Origin: Silene noctiflora
Lineage: Eukaryota > Streptophyta > Magnoliopsida > Caryophyllales > Caryophyllaceae
Length of the DNA: 39,323 bases
Direction: 5' to 3'
Assembly: GCA_009801015.1 (NCBI GenBank)
Contig: VHZZ01001505.1
Span: forward strand, 72,604 to 111,926
In this document: one piece after another, positions 20,084-31,589 of the stretch
Position numbering within the stretch: position 1 is the stretch's first letter
Layout: every line of letters begins with the position of its first letter
Program-made: the position numbers and the translations under genes
Notes under the pieces: generated by a model
Told to the model about the DNA's origin: nothing
Seen by the model: only the letters and a program-made list of their open reading frames with translations
Databases searched by the model: none

Positions 20084-23000
20084 TCAAGTACCAGTATTAG
20101 GCATGCAAGGAGCAGCGTCAGCGTTCTGCTGCTCCTTCCAAATCCTACCAGTCACCCTCAGCTTCAACTCCTTGCGGTCCCCACCGGAGAAGAAAAGCGC
20201 CATGTTGCGTTGGATGATAAGACCGTCGTGGCTGTCCCTTACCTTCCGATGGCTATCCCGAATACTCCGAGGGGTGCCTTCCCATATGAGTTTCCTCCCG
20301 CTTCCCCCTACCTCGAGGCTGTAGCAGTAGTTCCTGGCATCATTTTCGTCACCCATGAAGCGCAGGAATGCCATGTATACCGGGGCCATTCCGAGTTGAA
20401 AGGCTTCGAAGTGAAGACAAAAGTACTGCCCAAAACAATGGAAGACCTGACAAAGCAGATTTGACAAACTTAGAAGTATATCTGGACAACTACCACTGTG
20501 GTTAGATCTGACACAAATCATTCGAGTCAGATTTGGTTACGGGTACAAATTGGGTTCGTGTTTTTTTTTTATCAATGAATCTTAGACTCAGTACAAGTCT
20601 GGTCAATCAGGTCGTGAATATTAAGTTTTGTTTCAAATAACTAATTAGTCATCCAGAGTCATTTGAGCTCATTTGAAGTCGGATCATTCTCAGGTCCATC
20701 AAGTTGTTCTTTCCAAATCTGGGTTTGGATTGGCCTTAAACCAATTCGAACAATGTCAATTTTGCCAACCATAATTGTCAATACTTGTGTAAGGCGGTTT
20801 TACATAAATTTATCGTAAAACGGGATCTTTTAGTAACCACTTTTACCCACTAATAGGGTTTTGTTTGGATCCGTTTTACAACTATATTAGTATAAAACCG
20901 TCTTTCACAAGACTAACTCGTTGAGGTAATAGGGTAAGTGACCGGTGATAAAATGAAAGTCCCTTTAGTATTACAATAAGAAATGAAACTATAGACGGAA
21001 AAATCTAGGGGATACCAAACAAATGGAGCCAATATCAATCTAATTTGAAATTACCATCAGTGACAAAGTCATGACATAAGTTTTTAGTTAATACTCCTTA
21101 TCAGCATGCAGGCATGCACGTCTATGGCGCTGAGAGTACGACAAAAAGAGGGAGGGGGGAGAGGGGGTATCTATTAAACTCAAGAAGATTTGATGTCTGA
21201 ATATCTCACTTACAGTCAACATCCAGGTAGCGTTTTCTACTTCACGGGGATTCGATTTGACATAACGATGATTGAATGTACACCCAGCATGCATATCAAC
21301 CTTGTGATCGTCCCTGAGATGGGCAACGAGGAAAGGGATATCACCAACAACCGAGCACTCTGACCCAGCATAAGGACAATTGTAAGGTCTAAAATTGCAC
21401 ACTGCCTCATGTTTTAGCTTGCTGTAATATGGGAATATCTCTGGGCACCCCAAGTTGTAGTATTTACAGGGTAGTTCAAGTGATTCTGCCACCTTTTCCA
21501 GAGCTAAGCACCGAATATCACCAAGCTCTTGCCTGCAAGTCGGACATCGGTTTTGCACCCTAGTTTTACAGGTGGAGCACAGTGTATGTCCATTACGGCA
21601 CTGCATAAAAATGATAAACCATCTTAGTCAACTATGAACAAATATATTTCGCCACAAGTTAGCATTGTAATCATCAACCTGCTTTTTTCCTTTTGGAAGG
21701 GAAAGGGGAGGTAACTGAATAATGACCTTTTCATGCAAAAGAAGACCAGTCCAAATCTAATCAAGAACAAGCTATAGAACACGATTTCGAAAAATAAATT
21801 ATATAATCACTACCAAGTACCAATATCCAGCCCAGTAGTTTATGTTTGCTTATCGAACAAAATGGTGTTATGGACTAAAAGGGAACTTGTCCATAAGTCA
21901 TACCACCTTAACCAGACATCAAAAACCGAATGAAGTTATAAGACCAAAAACCATCACATCAAACATCACACATGCATACATAAAAAATCTCATATCATAA
22001 ACAGGCCATTACAATGTTCAACACGGTATCAAATCTTGGTTCAGAGATTTATACTCAAAATTGATTGCTGTAACCTGATCTCGGTTGTTCCAGTATAAAT
22101 GTGACTGATAATGTCTTAAAATGCAATCGCGGTAACCTTCAAAACCTTCATAACTCAGTCGTATTTATGTGTCACAGCCAATATATAATATAGTGTTCTC
22201 ACAATGCCACATTAAAAAAAATAGGCGTTTTTTTTTCAGGGTATTAGCAGTAGCCAATAAGAAATACTCCGACTCAAGATGAGGCTAATGCAAGAAAATT
22301 TGCAACTGGTTCCATATCCAAAGAGAGAACTTTCTTCCTTGTCCAATGAAACTGAGGAATTCTCATTGACTCCAATGTATGTTTAACCTAAAAAGAGAAA
22401 TGTTCTGTAAATCAAAGCAACTAATCAAGCATTCTATTCACAATGAGACCACCATCAACCATATGTTACATCCAAAACGATTACATTGTACCTGGAGTTA
22501 CGCATCCTGAGACTATCTTTGAGTTAGGTGAGTGACTTAGCATCCTTATGCGACTATAAGGCGACTGACTGTTTGAAGGATGCTGGATGTCACTGTTAAC
22601 AAGCTCAGAACACAATACTCTCAAAACTTCACTAGATTACATCCATCACCCCTCACCCTGCCTAGGTAGCTAATGTTGAAATTAATGTTGATGGATGTAC
22701 ATATCTCATCTGACAACATTTTGAATAATGTCAAAAGGTAATGGCAACAATTATCAAAGGTAAACATTTTCATAATCTTCGTTGACAACATTTTCATAAA
22801 GAGGTTTCATATACACCGCAACAATAATCCTAAGTTACTACTCCCTACTCTCCATTCATTTGTTTACCTTTTTTTATGCTTCGTAAGGATTATTTTAATC
22901 AAAGGTAAACAAAAGATTAGGACGGAGGGAGTATGTCTATACCAACAAAAAAATTGCTGCAAACTTTCACTCAACTTTGACATTGCATTAAATAACTTCC

Positions 23001-24117
23001 AAAAGACTTGGTCATTACTCTATTTGTTGTTTTTGAAGGCTCAAGATGACAAGTATTTGTAGGACCCTACTGATTGCATTATTTGCATATCTGGATATGA
23101 GAGGGAGCACACTTATGCAAGGTTTCTATCCACAGTTAAGTGTCACAATCTTCACATACACATAGATCATAAAACCCCAAATCTTCACTATTTAGATTTG
23201 TCCTATTTTCAAGTTTCTTACTGTAACGCAATCATGGAGATGGAATGCCCCACTTAATCATCTACCAGTCACAATTCGAAGGGAAACGACAACTTATAGC
23301 AAAGAAGTTATATCAACATGCAACTCCGTAATTCAATAATCAATAACAAACAGACTTTAAAAATAAAAATTTGCTTCATATTTAAGAAGCATTACCATTT
23401 ACCACAACATGGCATACAATTCATCAATAAAGGCTCAAAAATTTGTATAATGTAGTCGTCAATTTAAATGTACGGTAGAAAGTAGGTCACGTACTCACGT
23501 AATTCAAAAGAAAATCCGACATGCCATAATAGACGTCCCTATTATCATCTAGCTAGGATCTTCTGTTTTCAAATACTATCCTCTGATACCTTATCACTAG
23601 ATTATACTCCGTAGTTTATACAATGCTAAACCTCGGCCAAAATAAAGATAGATACTCGATCAATGGTGATGGTGGTGCCGAAATTTCAGAGACATTTACA
23701 TTGTGTCGTATCTAAATGAAAGCCATCATTGGCAATACACCAACCAAATTCAGTATAAGCTTTCATATGCACCAATCAAACAACCCAATTCTAGCACAAG
23801 AAACCGACTTTCATCATCGACGACAATTGTACGAGTAAAAACACTACAAAACAACATTATCATCTAAACACAAGAATGACAGAAAAGGAAAGTAACAAAA
23901 CCTGATGAATAGGAGGATACATAGAATTGGTACAAACAGGACATTCAAGCAACTCATGGACACTAGTGGGACCCAACACACTACTTTTCGGCTTTGTCGA
24001 AAACTGGCGGCTGTTGTTATGATGTTGGTGGTTGTGGTGGGTATCAAGGTGGTGACGGATCTCTTCTTCCTCCAAACCATCCACTGAAGATACACACTCA
24101 ATGCTATCAATATCCAT
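20084..24117 (-). CDS. SINAT-type RING E3 ubiquitin ligase (seven-in-absentia family, SINAT3-like)
   Basis: Three coding exons, 24117-23902, 21600-21214 and 20446-20084, have GT-AG introns in phase 0 and give 321 residues, normal for SINAT3/4-type proteins. The N-terminus is acidic then His-rich (HHLDTHHNHQHH). A C3HC4 RING spans residues 59-94 (CPVC ... CRNGHTLCSTC ... CPTC); intron 1 splits it between Gln72 and Cys73. The SIAH zinc-finger region and the C-terminal TRAF-like substrate-binding and dimerisation domain follow (CNFRPYNCPYAGSECSV, FGQYFCLHFEAFQLGMAPVY, DGLIIQRNMALFFSGGDRKE). Family members ubiquitinate regulators of hormone, stress and autophagy pathways; the substrate here is unknown. 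All RING metal ligands are present. Intron 1 is 2301 bp with a Stowaway; intron 2 is 767 bp with a foldback MITE. Misread alternatives that read on into introns were set aside. Confidence 0.95.
20784..20911. mobile_element. Foldback MITE (about 128 bp) in SINAT intron 2
   Basis: Left CTTGTGTAAGGCGGTTTTAC and right (reverse) CTTGTGAAAGACGGTTTTAT form inverted termini. The interior carries a further ACCACTTTTACCCACTAATA / GGATCCGTTTTACAACTATA stretch. No clear target duplication was found. Similar GGTTTTAC-type foldbacks are common in Caryophyllales-like sequence; a decayed relative may lie at 24840-24990. Confidence 0.6.
22841..22931. mobile_element. Stowaway MITE (91 bp) in SINAT intron 1
   Basis: Termini CTCCCTACTCTCCATTCATT and (reverse) CTCCCTCCGTCCTAATCTTT both enter TGTTTACCTTT. 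TA duplications are at 22839-22840 and 22932-22933. Same length and family as the MITE at 4811. The rest of the 2.3-kb intron (21601-23901) shows nothing distinctive. Confidence 0.85.
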
Positions 24118-24135
24118 AATTACAATATTTCAAAG

Positions 24136-24600
24136 AACCCTAAAAAACTCAATCAAATGGCCAAGAATACCCACAAATCCAATTGAAAACCCCAATTCTC
24201 AGAATCCCAATTCTTGTTGTACTCCCAACTCAATTAAAACCCCCAATTTTCTCTCTCTATACAAATTACTCTTGTAAACCCTTAAAAGAAACAAACTTTG
24301 AATTAAAATCAAACAAATGCCCAGAAATACCCACAAATTGAATTGCAAATTCTCAGAATCTAAAATCTTGTAATATTTCAAATTCAATTAATCCTTCAAG
24401 TTTCTCTCTCTAACAAAATTCCCCTTTTTGAAATCAATTGAAAGAGAGAAAACCGTGAAAAATCAAAAGATACCCAGAAATCGAATTGCAAAACCCAATT
24501 CTCGGAATCTCAAATTATACAAATGATCATAAGGTAAATGATCTTCCAAATTTCTCTCACTAAAAAACTTTTTTCCTTAATTTTAAGAGAGAAGACTGGG
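24136..24600 (-). repeat. Threefold ~150-bp tandem repeat in the SINAT leader
   Basis: AATACCCACAAAT (24166), AATACCCACAAAT (24326) and GATACCCAGAAAT (24469) mark three units spaced 160 and 143 bp. Each contains CCAATTGAAAA/GAATTGCAAA, TTCTC(A/G)GAATC and TTTCTCTCWCT in the same order. The array begins about 19 bp upstream of the start codon, so it is in the 5' untranslated region or proximal promoter of the ligase gene. Confidence 0.8.
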
Positions 24601-25038
24601 AAACTAATGAAAGAAAGTGGAAAGAAGGATTAATTAATGAATTAATTGATCCCTAAATCCCTCTCATAAAGAAGAAAGGCTATTTCTTTCTTCATTCACT
24701 CTTGCATTTTCTTCCTTTTCTCTCTCAAGAGAAAATTAGGAAAGAGAGAATATTAAGGATCAACGTCCATTTTCAAATTATAATTTCAGTTGTTGGAGAT
24801 CTAACGGTGAGTAAAGTGCATTTTTGTCAAGTTAGTTATGGGTAAAGCGGTTCATATTACGGAGTAACAAAGTTGTAAAATGGATTCAAATATAACTCTA
24901 TTACTAGCTAAAAGTGGTTATTAAACGATTCCATCTTACGATAGAGTGAAATTGCCTTACTATTCGTGCAAATATTCTCGCATAAGTCGGGTTTGTGTTA
25001 ATATTGTGTAAAACGCATTTTTCCATTTGAAATAATTA
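24601..25038. other. SINAT promoter region
   Basis: It holds CT/GA-rich leader-like sequence to about 24750 (TTTCTTCCTTTTCTCTCTCA on plus). After that comes AT-rich DNA with a decayed foldback-like patch (24830-25010). No ORF is seen and no single core promoter element stands out. Confidence 0.35.
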
Positions 25039-25243
25039 CTCCCTCCGTCCCGGTCATTTGTTTACATATTTCATTTCTGTGTCTCACTCAATTGTTTACC
25101 TCTCTATTTTGGAAATGTCTTTGATGGACAATTTAGATCATCTACACTCAATTTAGCCCACTTGTCATACAATAATTGGTCACTCCCCTTTCCTTGATTT
25201 CTGTGTCAAAATTAAAGGTAACCAAATGACCAAAATGAAGGGA
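25039..25243. mobile_element. Stowaway-like MITE (about 205 bp)
   Basis: The left end is CTCCCTCCGTCCCGGTCATT and the right end (reverse) TCCCTTCATTTTGGTCATTT; both continue into GKTTAC. TA flanks are at 25037-25038 and 25244-25245. The interior repeats CTGTGTCTCAC / CTGTGTCAAAAT phrases. Decayed relatives appear at 1-134 and 17060-17140. Confidence 0.7.
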
Positions 25244-25245
25244 TA

Positions 25246-26529
25246 TATTTTTGTTCAAATGAAAAAGAAATTGAAAATGGGGGTCAAAAAATTATTTTAT
25301 ACGGACAGTTTAATTCGTGTATTTATATTTCGGTTAAAGAGAAGTATTAGACAAAAGAAGTTGAAATTATGATGATTGGAAGCAAGAGAGTGCACGTTGT
25401 ATTAAGATGAGGAAAATGTGGAGAAGTTGTGGTGGGGATGTAAGTCTAGAATAAATTGGATGATGTTTATATTATGAGTTGAGGTTTATGATTATTGGGT
25501 TGTCCCCAAAATTTCTACTTTACAAGTTGGATTATTATCATGTCACATTGCATTGCTTTCTTGTGACTTGTTAGTAACGATTATAGAGTGTTTATGCCAC
25601 TATCTTTTGCTTGCCTTTCACAATTGGTTTCTCTCAAGTTATAAATGATTAGTTTGGTTACATGAATCACCTAGTTTGCTCTTGTCACAATGATTAAGAG
25701 TCTAGGTGAATGCATTGTATCATAGTATCATAGATTCAATTCAACTTGTATATTTAAACTAGATTTTATGCATGTGTTACTTAGACATTTGCCTTTATGT
25801 AGTGTTTTACGGTGTATTGAAATGTTAAAAATTCGGTTAAGACTAACCCCGGTGCAGACTGAACTTGGCTAGGTAGACCCAAAACCGTTCAGGGATAAGG
25901 GGCGGGTCAACATGGAGCAGTGTGGGGTGAAGGTAGACTTGGCATCAGGCCAAGATAGGGTCATGGTAAAATCAGAGTTGAATTTGCTCGACCTGAGCAC
26001 GATCCTAATTTTTAACGAGGCGGGTCAATCACACGGGCCAAGTAAAAAACGACCTGAGGGCGAGTCGGGTTGTCATTGTGGTTTGACCAGCCCTACCTTC
26101 ATCCTAAAATAATTTTTTTAGTTTGACTTGCATAATCTCCGATATACCCATTTTGACTGAATTTTTCTCCATTATTATTAAAGTTATTTCGTTCAAATAT
26201 TATTTCTCGAAAAATTTGTTGTAAGATAATGTTAATATTTTATTATCATGTTATAATTTTAATTATTTTCACACTTATTAATGGTCAAATGTTTTAATAT
26301 TTGACCAAAAAAGCTAAACTAGTATCGAAAATTATTTTAAGATAGAGGAAATAGTTTGTTACCAGTATGTCACAAATAGGATCCTACCACCAAATGTATA
26401 GTAGCATTATACATCTGACCATCTATAATATATTTAACTATCTAAAACCTCATATAAAAAAGAAAACAAAACAATGCATCTCGTTTAGTCTAAACATGCT
26501 AAACTACAACTCTTAAAACCCTCCCTCTA
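25246..26529. other. Intergenic, one GC-richer repeat-like block
   Basis: No gene. The block at about 25850-26100 (CCCGGTGCAGACTG ... GGTTTGACCAGCCC) resembles the one at 505-710 in composition and end phrase. An open frame of 66 codons across it is composition-driven. The remaining sequence is AT-rich. Confidence 0.45.
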
Positions 26530-26532
26530 AGG

Positions 26533-28341
26533 GGGCGTTTGTTTCGCACATGGGTATGACTTTGGAATTAAGAATAATATCTGGGTGGTATGAGGTTGGA
26601 ACTGTAATACCTCATGTATTTTAGTCTTTGGGTACTGTATCGAGTAGAGGGTACTCTGTCAAGTAGGTTATGATCAGTGTTCTGACAGTATTCTTTTTCT
26701 TAGTTACTCGATCGAGTACGTTAGTTACTCGATCGAGTGCCTGTGTTTTACGGTTTTCTTCCGGATTGGTTCTAAAGAAGGAAGGGTTTGTTTTTATAAT
26801 TAATAACGTCAGTTGCTTTTCTTTTACCTTATAACATTTCACAAAACACAAAATTTAAGCAACGTAGATCTACTTCTCCTTTTTACTCTTAAATCAAGGG
26901 CTAGAGTTCTTATCTTTTTGGGCTTTTCATACCGTTGTGTTCGTCGTATCGTGGGTAAGACTTTTATATCGTTTTTATGTTAATTCAATAATCTTGTTTA
27001 AACCCTAATTGGGTAGATTGGGGGTTAATTGTTGTGTAGATTATAATTGGATGTTTAATTGTATAGGAGGTGACTTTGTAGAGGAAAGATTCTGATTTGC
27101 TGCGCTTGCTTTGTGAATTCTATCTCAGGTAGGGTTTCCCTACTCAGTTACTATATAATTGGTTGTGACGATGTGATGATATGAGTATATCTATGTTTAT
27201 GATGGTATTGTTTAATGATGGCATGTTTATTAATGTATGGATGAATGTATAATTGTATGTGGTTCGCGAGGTGCGCCCTCGATTGAGTGGAGTCATTTTC
27301 GGGAAAGGCTTCACGCCCTTATTTGCCCCTTGTGGTTCCCATCACAAGGGGGATGTGCACATTAAGGTTCAATGGGTTTTGCGCTCTATGGTTTTGAGTG
27401 GGGCTTAGGTGGCAAGGCTGCGGTCCCCACTGACGGAGTGGATTATCTGTTGCAACGGGTAATCTGGCAGGACTACACTTGTGTGTAGTCAGGTGTTTGG
27501 AGAAATTGTGGAGTTGGAAGAATGTGACGATGTATGGTATTGTATTGTATTGTAGTATTGTATCTTGTTATGCGGTAACTGACCCCATTTTATGTGTTTT
27601 GAAAACCGTGGTGATCCATTGGGGAATGGTGAGCAGTTGATTAGCAGGTATGCCTTGGATAGCTCGCGGGTTGCTTGGGATGGAGTCACCACTGAGTATA
27701 ATAGCTAGTCTTCCGCTGTGTCTATGACAGTTTTGGTTCAGTACTTTTAGTGTTTTGGTTTTGAGACAGTTGTACCTCACTTTGAGGAGTTTTGGATTTG
27801 GATATGTATCACTGTAACTTTAATCTTAAATGTCGTTTCTTAATGCTCTCTTATGATATACTATGCCTCGGGTAACCGAGATGGTAACATCTCTATATGC
27901 TAAGGTGGTCTTTGTAAGGCACCTTGGTGTATGAGGGTGTTACAGGAACTCCATTCTTCATACTTGTGCTTGTTTCAATTATAAACGGTATGAGTATGAA
28001 ACTAAGTTAAAGTTAAAATATGTAAAATCCAATACCTTAAATAATAATTTTAACGTTTAAAATCATGAAAATAAAAATTAAATCATATTAGTATATAAAA
28101 TATTTCATTTACAATATGTCAAAATATTTATTTTCACATTTTTGTTTATTATAATTTGATACCATAGGTATCAATCTCATACCCAACCCCCCTCCTTGGG
28201 TATGAGAAACTCATACCTCATGAGTTTGAGGTATGAGTATGAAACCTCCAAATTTGTCAAACAAATACTTGGTACTTGGTATTGATTTGGCTCAATCCAA
28301 ACTCATACCTCATACCTTTTGTGTTTGAATCAAACACCCCC
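26533..28341. mobile_element. Tourist/Harbinger-type MITE, split by a solo LTR
   Basis: Inverted termini GGGGGCGTTTGTTTC and (reverse) GGGGGTGTTTGATTC have TAA on both sides (26530-26532 and 28342-28344), the PIF/Harbinger target. Without the inserted LTR and its duplication the element is about 460 bp. Its interior carries repeated GGTATGAG / CTCATACC phrases. Confidence 0.75.
26603..27944 (+). mobile_element. Solo LTR of an LTR retrotransposon (1342 bp)
   Basis: It starts TGTAATACC and ends GGTGTTACA, the TG...CA pattern with short inverted ends. An exact 5-bp duplication GGAAC flanks it (26598-26602 and 27945-27949). It has no internal retrotransposon genes. It contains a palindromic repeat TTACTCGATCGAGTRC twice (26700-26740) and a C/G-richer stretch at 27260-27480 with no long ORF. 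The orientation is a guess. A solo LTR left by LTR-LTR recombination is the simplest reading. Confidence 0.7.
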
Positions 28342-28344
28342 TAA

Positions 28345-28779
28345 ATCTCTCCTTTAAACGACTAAACCTCCATGCATCTTTGGTATCTAAAAGCATATCA
28401 AGTACACATTAAAGTTTGATGATACATTAATTGATTCAAGAGAAAAACATTAAGAGCTTCCCTTCAAACTAACCAAGTCTATCATATGGAGCTAATAATG
28501 TGTCAGAGGTCCTCGTATATCATATCTTAATGTCTATGAACTCGTAAATTGTACGCACGTGAAGAATACGAGCTATTATTAAAAAAACACGAGGTTAAAA
28601 ATACGAGGAATTATGAGAAAAATACGAGGTATTATGAAAAGAATACGAACTTGAACTAAATTGTAATGTATGGAAAGAATACGAGTTATTATGAAAAGAA
28701 TTTAAGCTTAAATTTATTAGTAATGTAGTTTTAAAAAAAACAAGACCTTATTCAAACAAATTTATAAGACGAGGTTCCA
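28345..28779. repeat. Intergenic with degenerate short repeats of AATACGAG
   Basis: Between about 28565 and 28705 the phrase AATACGAGNTATTATGAAAAG recurs four or five times with irregular 20-45-bp spacing. The remainder is AT-rich and empty. Confidence 0.5.
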
Positions 28780-29004
28780 TTATTTATATATTCCAAATCC
28801 CGGTAAAAAATCTATTGATTTTGTGTTCCTTAAAGTTTTATGTTTCATTGATGATGTTACATTCGATGTTTTATCTGCCATTGAAGCTTCGTCCGCCTTT
28901 GATGGTAAATTATTGATTAAATTCTTATTAATTCCGATTGAAGAATGAGAGATATAATAGTTGCTAGAATAATTTAAAGGGAGAAGAAGATTAGTTAGCT
29001 GCAT
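28780..29004 (-). CDS. Small hypothetical protein (74 aa), doubtful
   Basis: An ATG-started frame begins MQLTNLLLPLNYSSNYYISH and ends in a Lys/Ser/Thr-rich tail with MADKTSNVTSSMKHKTLRN. It is preceded on the minus strand by a leader-like stretch (AACCCTAAAACAAAG followed by a possible donor GTAATT, then TCCCTCTTCTCTCAC). Codon use is not obviously plant-genic. I do not recognise it; it may be a first exon, a decayed gene or chance. Confidence 0.2.
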   Translation of the reverse strand: MQLTNLLLPLNYSSNYYISHSSIGINKNLINNLPSKADEASMADKTSNVTSSMKHKTLRNTKSIDFLPGFGIYK

Positions 29005-29122
29005 AATGGAGAAAGATGAGGATCAGTTAGAAAATTATGGAAACAGTTAGTGAGAGAAGAGGGATTGAATTGAATTACCTTTGTTTTAGGGTTTAACAAG
29101 TAAAAATAATTAAGAAAGACTA

Positions 29123-29571
29123 GGCCTTGTTTGGTAAACAACGGATTAATATTGACAGAAGCAGATTTAGAAAGCAGAATTGGCTAGCAGTCTAGTAGAA
29201 TAGGTTTGACTAGCAGATTTATTTAGCAGAATTGTCTTAGAGGTGTTTGGTAATTGACAGTTTTAAGTTAGCAGATTCTTTAGATCCTTTAAAAAATGAT
29301 AAATAAAGACATGAACAAATTAATTATTAAATATATAAAAGGAAGGTTGGTATTTTTTAAGGGAGTAAAGAAGACAATTTTTATTTTTTCTAATCCGCTA
29401 ACCTAATATGCTGGTAGGAGCAGCATATTGCAAAATAGCATATTTGACCCCAATATACTATTTCAATATGCCATTAACCAAACGCTCTAATTAGCATATT
29501 CGTAAGTCAAACATGTTAAACCTCTCCAATATGCTGAAATTTGACCAATGTGCCATTTATCAAACAGAGCC
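29123..29571. mobile_element. MITE-like element (about 450 bp), superfamily unclear
   Basis: The left end GGCCTTGTTTGGTAAAC and right end (reverse) GGCTCTGTTTGATAAAT are inverted repeats. The inner part is rich in AGCAGATT / AATATGCTG phrases in opposite orientations. Flanks are CTA and TAA, not an exact duplication; a decayed Harbinger insertion or a hAT element would both fit. A truncated sibling is at 148-312. Confidence 0.55.
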
Positions 29572-29750
29572 TAAAATAACTTTGCATTCTATATCCACAT
29601 GTATAGTCTATAAACGGCCAATATATTGGTGGAGATGTTTATCCTTTTATTTTATTTTATTTTATGGGATTTTATCACTTGTAGTGAGTTATCCTTTTAA
29701 CTTTATCGTTTGTTAAGGTATAACTCACTTTTTTTACAAAAAAAAACAAA

Positions 29751-30065
29751 ACTTTGACTATTTATAACTCTCGGCTACGAGTTCAGAAAATGGTAATTTT
29801 TTTATATATTGGTCGACATTACGGGAACCTCAGTTTGAGAAAAAAATTCATCGTTTTCTATACTTTTAGCCCAGGGTTATGGCAAGTCAAAGTTTGATTC
29901 ATAAAAAAACTTTAACTTATCAAGTTCTCGTTATGAGTTCAGAAAACTGTGATTTTTTATTTTTTTTTCAAATTCACAGCTTTTACGAAATATTTGGTTT
30001 GAAAAAATAAATAACCGCTCTATGAACTCGTAGCCAAGACTATATCTTATAACCGGTCAAAGTTC
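29751..30065. repeat. Foldback repeat (about 315 bp)
   Basis: ACTTTGAC...CTCGGCTACGAGTTCA at 29751-29785 is matched in inverse by ATGAACTCGTAGCCAAGA...GGTCAAAGT at 30022-30063. An internal partial copy is at 29910-29955 (CTCGTTATGAGTTCAGAAAA). No target duplication was identified. Probably a MITE of unknown class. Confidence 0.5.
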
Positions 30066-30891
30066 TTTTGCAAATGAATAGCAATATCGAATGCACTTTG
30101 AAAAAGGAACAAGTTAAGGGTATTAAAGTAAAAAATCCCAATTTTTTTTACCAATCTAGTACACACGCTTCATTTACTGTATTATTGTTGGCATTGGCAC
30201 TCATCACTTGAGCCTTGTTTTTACCGTTGGGGAATTTGTCCTTAGAATTTCAAAACAATCCCTAAAATCCTAAAAAAGTTCCCCCAAAATCAATACATAG
30301 AAAAGAAAAGATGGAGGGCTGGAGCAGAAGGGGTAGTCTAATTAAAATAGAGGTGAAAATGAGAGGAGGTTATCAAACCCTTTTCATTCTATTTCTATTT
30401 GGTTGATGCTTATTCATGGACGGATTTTACTATTTTATGGACATAAATGAGCATTATACCCCTTTTATTGTTTTCATTTATTCTTTCAATCGTATTCAAT
30501 TTTTTCTCTCAATTTTCTCACTCAATCATTTTTATTGGAAATTCCTCAAATTATCTGAGTCCGAGTCCTAAAATAAAATAAAAAAAAGGTCTTACAATTA
30601 CTAAAAAAAAAAAAAAAAAAAGCAAAAAATGAAACAAACAGTACGTAGACATGCATTAACTCTCCCTGCTACCCCCTCCCCTGCCACCACCACCTTGAGG
30701 CGCCGCCACCGGCCCCCTCCCAATGGGACGATGCACACCGATTCCCCTTGTTCAGCCCCCTCTAACATCACCACACTTTCAAACAAACCCTAATTTAATT
30801 AGTGTAAAATAACTCCCTAATTTGACATAACATATTTAATAAACTTAATAAATCAGATATATTACATGTTTGATATGAGAATTAGCATCCA
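30066..30891. other. Intergenic; short GC-rich patch and homopolymer runs
   Basis: A C-rich patch at 30655-30785 (TACCCCCTCCCCTGCCACCA ... GGCGCCGCCACCGG) stands out from AT-rich surroundings and is bordered by an A-run at 30603-30621. It might be a captured gene scrap, but its translation is not recognisable. No gene is called. Confidence 0.4.
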
Positions 30892-31269
30892 TCTAAATAG
30901 TATAAAAGCTGAGTCATTTAGATTGTTTTGATTGGTTGCTTCTTTTCAGTTTTTTTTTTTTTTAGTATGGGTCCCCCCATGTTCTTTAACCTTATTTAAT
31001 TAATTTCCTATCATTTCCTTGTTACAGTCATTTAAATTCCCAAGTTCATATCTAATACAAGATCTAATATATTTATATCTAAAATTTCCAAAAATTTATA
31101 ATGTTATTAGGTTCTCAATATAAATTGTCTCTTTATAGTAATTATTGTATGTTTTTTTTAGACTATATTTTGTGCATTTAAGTTTAGATATTTATCTATT
31201 TTGTCAATTTTAATAATAACAATTGTTAAATAAGCAAAACCGTGCAAGTTTGCACGGGCTTAAAACTAG
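30892..31269 (+). mobile_element. Short non-autonomous Helitron (378 bp)
   Basis: The 5' end TCTAAATAGTATAAAAGCTG follows host A (30891). The 3' end carries a perfect 8-bp stem CCGTGCAA-GT-TTGCACGG (31240-31257), then GCTTAAAA and the terminal CTAG (31266-31269), followed by host T (31270). TC start, hairpin and CTRR end inserted between A and T are the Helitron rules. No coding sequence. Confidence 0.75.
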
Positions 31270-31589
31270 TAATTGGGTAATTTGCTCTTTTTTGATTAAT
31301 TTTGTGACGAAGACAATTAGGGAGAGTTTGGAGAAAGTTATTTTTTTTAGGGCATACAATGGAAAAATAATGGGAAAAAGTCTTTAAAAGAGTAAATCAG
31401 CTCGTCCATGAATGAACAACTACGTTCTATTTTCCATCTAGATTCGAATTATATTTAAGGAAAAATAGTAACTTTTGGTAATTGTATAGGGACAATATTA
31501 ATTTGTACACTTTTCCTTATTAAATTTGGAAAAGGACCAATAATTTTAGAATAAATAAATTTTTTTTTTTTGAGGGAAAAGCCGAAGGC

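Noticed and set aside
25912-26112. 66-codon plus-strand frame
   Set aside because: It falls in a GC-richer repeat-like block and shows no known motif.
27489-27780. Short minus-strand frames around 27.5-27.8 kb
   Set aside because: They lie inside the solo LTR and have no domain content.
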